Assembly (NCBI RefSeq): GCF_003149455.1
Contig: NZ_QFFK01000005.1
Span: forward strand, 372,001-436,000
Direction: 5' to 3'
DNA length: 64,000 nucleotides
From: Chitinophaga deserti
GTDB lineage: Bacteria; Bacteroidota; Bacteroidia; Chitinophagales; Chitinophagaceae
The translations under genes and the position numbers were made by a program. Below are positions 61,943 through 64,000 of the stretch, in pieces. The notes under the pieces were generated by a model that was not told the origin of the DNA, ran no database searches, and worked only from the letters and a program-made list of their open reading frames with translations. Position 1 is the first letter of the stretch, and each line of letters begins with the position of its first letter.

Positions 61943-61972
61943 AACTGCACCCGCAACGGTGCAGTTTTTTTT
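61943..61972 (+). terminator. Terminator of the ExbB/ExbD operon
   Basis: A 9-bp stem AACTGCACC/GGTGCAGTT with a 6-nt loop followed by T8. It abuts the stop codon of the convergent prmC gene. Confidence 0.92.
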
Positions 61973-62831
61973 ATGCCCCGCGCTTTGTGGCACGCACCAT
62001 CCTGTCTTTCCCGAACATATCCTTTTTCAGGTTTACATCCGCAAACCCCTGTTTCTCCAGTTCGGTTTTTACCTCCGGTCCATAATCTTCATGGATCTCG
62101 AAGTAGAGCTTTCCTGCAGGCTCCAGTCTTTCCTGTGCCAGCTGGCCAATGCGGCGGTAAAACAAAAGGGGATCATTATCGGGCACAAACAGGGCGTTGG
62201 AGGGTTCAAATGCATGAACGGTAGGCTGCATGCCTGCCTTTTCTTTTTCGGGGATATAAGGCGGGTTGCTGACGATAATATTGAGGCAGGGGAGTACTGC
62301 GGCCGCCTGGGGGGCCAGTACATCCTGCTGCAGGAAATTTACAGGGGTATGCTGGAGCTGTGCATTGCGGCCTGCTACGGCGAGGGCGCCGGCACTTACA
62401 TCCATAGCCCATACATCGGCCGCCTGCCAGTGTTTTTTAAGGGCGATGGGGATGCACCCGCTGCCGGTTCCAATGTCCAGCAGGCGGAGGGCGGGCTGGG
62501 CCGGATGGTCGAGCAGTACCCATTCCACCAGCTCCTCCGTTTCCGGGCGGGGGATCAATACCTGGTCGCTCACAATCAGTTCCATGCCGTAAAACCAGCT
62601 TTTCCCCGTAATGTGCTGGATGGGCCTGCCGGCCAGCAATTGTTCAAGGGCATCATTGTATTGCGATTCCTGTTTGGGGGAAAGGTCCATATCCTTGTGC
62701 ACGATGCGGTCCAGCTTACCCAGGCCGGTGAGATGTTCCATAAGAAGGTGGCCTATATTGGCAGCTTCCCGGTTGTCGTACAGGGGGCGGATGGCATTGA
62801 TCAGATTTGCAAATGCAGATTGGATGGTCAT
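61971..62831 (-). CDS. prmC: Release factor glutamine N5-methyltransferase
   Basis: A 286-residue enzyme methylating the GGQ glutamine of RF1/RF2. The SAM motif is RLLDIGTGSGCIPIALKK, the catalytic NPPY is IIVSNPPYIPEKEK (Asn189), and the family N-terminal helical domain includes QHITGKSWFYGMELIVSDQV and LIPRPETEELVEWVL. The start MTIQSAFANLINAIRPLY at 62831 is preferred; the frame stays open for 226 more codons upstream, but those are antisense to ribD. Confidence 0.96.
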   Translation of the reverse strand: MTIQSAFANLINAIRPLYDNREAANIGHLLMEHLTGLGKLDRIVHKDMDLSPKQESQYNDALEQLLAGRPIQHITGKSWFYGMELIVSDQVLIPRPETEELVEWVLLDHPAQPALRLLDIGTGSGCIPIALKKHWQAADVWAMDVSAGALAVAGRNAQLQHTPVNFLQQDVLAPQAAAVLPCLNIIVSNPPYIPEKEKAGMQPTVHAFEPSNALFVPDNDPLLFYRRIGQLAQERLEPAGKLYFEIHEDYGPEVKTELEKQGFADVNLKKDMFGKDRMVRATKRGA

Positions 62832-62870
62832 GTTATACGGCAAAACAGCGGAAAATAGCCGCTGAAACGA

Positions 62871-62878
62871 TATTTTTG
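62871..62878 (+). promoter_or_regulatory. -7 element TATTTTTG for ribD
   Basis: An exact TAnnTTTG 22 nt before the ribD start. An inverted repeat CAGCGG/CCGCTG (62846-62864) precedes it in the divergent prmC-ribD gap. Confidence 0.5.
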
Positions 62879-62900
62879 CAAACATATCATTTACGACGCA

Positions 62901-63920
62901 ATGATGAACCACCACCCGCACGAAATTTTTATGCAACGATGCATCGCCCTGGCACTGAAAGGCGCAGGTCATGCCGCCCCCAATCCTATGGTGGGTGCCG
63001 TGCTCGTGCATGAGGGTGTCATCATTGGCGAAGGCTACCACCACGCCTTCGGCGGGCCGCATGCCGAGGTTAACTGTGTGAACAGCGTGCCCCCGGAATT
63101 GCAGGACCTCATCCCGCGGTCGGTTATGTATGTTTCCCTCGAACCCTGCGCCCATTTCGGTAAAACACCGCCCTGTGCCGATCTTGTAGTGGCACAGCAA
63201 ATCCCCGAAGTGGTAATAGGCTGCGTGGATGCCTTCTCCAAGGTAGCGGGCAAAGGCATCGAAAAACTGCGGGAAGCCGGTATTAAGGTAACAGTAGGGG
63301 TGCTGGAAGCGGAATGCAGAAAGCTGAACAGGCGCTTCTTCACTTTCCATGAGCAGCAGCGGCCCTATGTGGTCCTCAAATGGGCGCAATCGGCAGACGG
63401 TTACATGGCCCCTCCCGGCAGAGAACCCGTCCGCATCTCCAACCCTTATGCCGACCGCCTTGTTCACCGCTGGAGAACGGAGGAAGCGGGGATTATGGTA
63501 GGAACACAAACTGCTTTGCTGGATAACCCGCGCCTTACTGCACGCCTCTGGCCGGGTAAATCACCCATCCGTATCATGCTCGACCTCGACCGGAAAGTAC
63601 CCGGCAGTCATCATCTGCACGACGGAACCGTTCGCACACTGATCCTTACAGCGGATGAGATCAACCGGGACCAGCCACTCGTGCCGCAGGTGCTCGCACA
63701 ATTACATCGTGAAAATATCCTGAGCGTGATCGTGGAAGGAGGCGCTGTACTTTTGCAGCAATTCATCAGCGGCAGGCATTGGGACGAAGCACGCGTTATT
63801 ACAGGACAGGCGGCACTCGGGGGCGGACTGCCCGCTCCGGTACTTAAACACGCCCTTATGCAGGAAAGCAATTATATTGCCGGCGACCGGATAGACACAT
63901 TTGTGCCGGACACGGTTTAA
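62901..63920 (+). CDS. ribD: Bifunctional riboflavin deaminase/reductase RibD
   Basis: A 339-residue enzyme performing two steps of riboflavin synthesis. The N-terminal deaminase (1-145) has the zinc motif HAEVN and PCAHFGKTPPCADLVV. The C-terminal reductase (about 150-339) has RPYVVLKWAQSADGYMAP, GIMVGTQTALLDNPRLTAR and SVIVEGGAVLLQQFI. Both active sites are complete. The start could be either of two adjacent Met codons (62901 or 62904). The rest of the rib pathway is not in the window; the next gene starts 9 nt later. Confidence 0.97.
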   Translation: MMNHHPHEIFMQRCIALALKGAGHAAPNPMVGAVLVHEGVIIGEGYHHAFGGPHAEVNCVNSVPPELQDLIPRSVMYVSLEPCAHFGKTPPCADLVVAQQIPEVVIGCVDAFSKVAGKGIEKLREAGIKVTVGVLEAECRKLNRRFFTFHEQQRPYVVLKWAQSADGYMAPPGREPVRISNPYADRLVHRWRTEEAGIMVGTQTALLDNPRLTARLWPGKSPIRIMLDLDRKVPGSHHLHDGTVRTLILTADEINRDQPLVPQVLAQLHRENILSVIVEGGAVLLQQFISGRHWDEARVITGQAALGGGLPAPVLKHALMQESNYIAGDRIDTFVPDTV

Positions 63921-63929
63921 AAACAGGAA

Positions 63930-64000
63930 ATGAACGTTTATTATACGATTGAGAAGAAGTCAGTAGCCGAATTCAAAGACAGGGGCAGTAAATTCCTCGC
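63930..64000 (+). CDS. YigZ/IMPACT-family protein, N-terminal fragment
   Basis: Only 23 codons are visible before the window ends: MNVYYTIEKKSVAEFKDRGS and then KFLA. The pattern (YxTI, F-K-D-R-G-S-K-F-L/I) is the conserved opening of the YigZ/UPF0029 (IMPACT) family, a cytoplasmic two-domain protein of unclear function linked to translation control in eukaryotes. It lies 9 nt after ribD and is probably in the same operon. Confidence 0.75.
   Translation, partial: MNVYYTIEKKSVAEFKDRGSKFL

Noticed and set aside
61971..63509. prmC read as a 512-residue protein
   Set aside because: The first 226 codons lie antisense to ribD and match nothing; the PrmC N-terminal domain begins at the Met at 62831.

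Overview
The window is about 50% GC, gene dense, and reads as chromosome from a Bacteroidota bacterium, most likely Chitinophaga or a close relative in the Chitinophagaceae. The evidence is a SusC/SusD pair with its own ECF sigma factor and FecR anti-sigma factor, a GH144-type glucanase, outer-membrane proteins ending in Phe, and many short Sec signals ending in AQ. Several starts also have the Bacteroidota -7 element TAnnTTTG just upstream. I found no tRNA, rRNA, insertion sequence, integrase or CRISPR array.

Layout. 1-4.3 kb: a partial secreted protein, a CocE-type hydrolase, a DinB-fold protein and a parallel beta-helix (pectate-lyase-like) protein. 4.35-8.33 kb: five co-directional genes encoding a low-complexity secreted protein, a small secreted protein with a cationic proline-rich tail, an outer-membrane barrel, a response regulator and a histidine kinase. 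8.6-20.2 kb: a large outer-membrane beta-barrel protein, gcvP, a Cys-cluster protein, an MFS exporter, a secreted PQQ-type sugar dehydrogenase and a Prc-type protease. 20.3-30.9 kb (minus strand): a complete polysaccharide utilisation locus in the order sigma, FecR, SusC, SusD, LamG lipoprotein, GH144 and GH43-discoidin, probably for a beta-1,2-glucan. 31-36.8 kb: oxyR, a secreted protein of unknown role, a methyltransferase, a DUF5071 protein, a ChaA-type antiporter and two small unknown proteins.

36.8-40.5 kb is the least ordinary part. It holds an 11-bp tandem repeat, an unknown DNA-encoded protein, an AT-rich islet of small unknown genes with one broken gene, and a clear TPP riboswitch plus terminator on the minus strand. 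No thiamine gene lies downstream of that riboswitch; its read-through would run antisense to the islet.

42.4-50.9 kb is a haem cluster: hemA-hemC-hemD-hemE-hemF-hemB-hemL on the minus strand and hemH divergent. It covers glutamyl-tRNA to haem b except for protoporphyrinogen oxidase. 51-64 kb is housekeeping: three-subunit transhydrogenase, an RsmF-type rRNA methyltransferase, a LysM protein, fmt behind a NamZ-type muramidase, an FKBP isomerase, pepT, an ExbB/ExbD pair, prmC, ribD and the start of a YigZ-family gene.

Many starts were moved inward from the longest reading frame, using signal peptides, family N-termini, neighbouring genes and -7 elements. All functional calls are from reading sequence and family knowledge; no database search was run.
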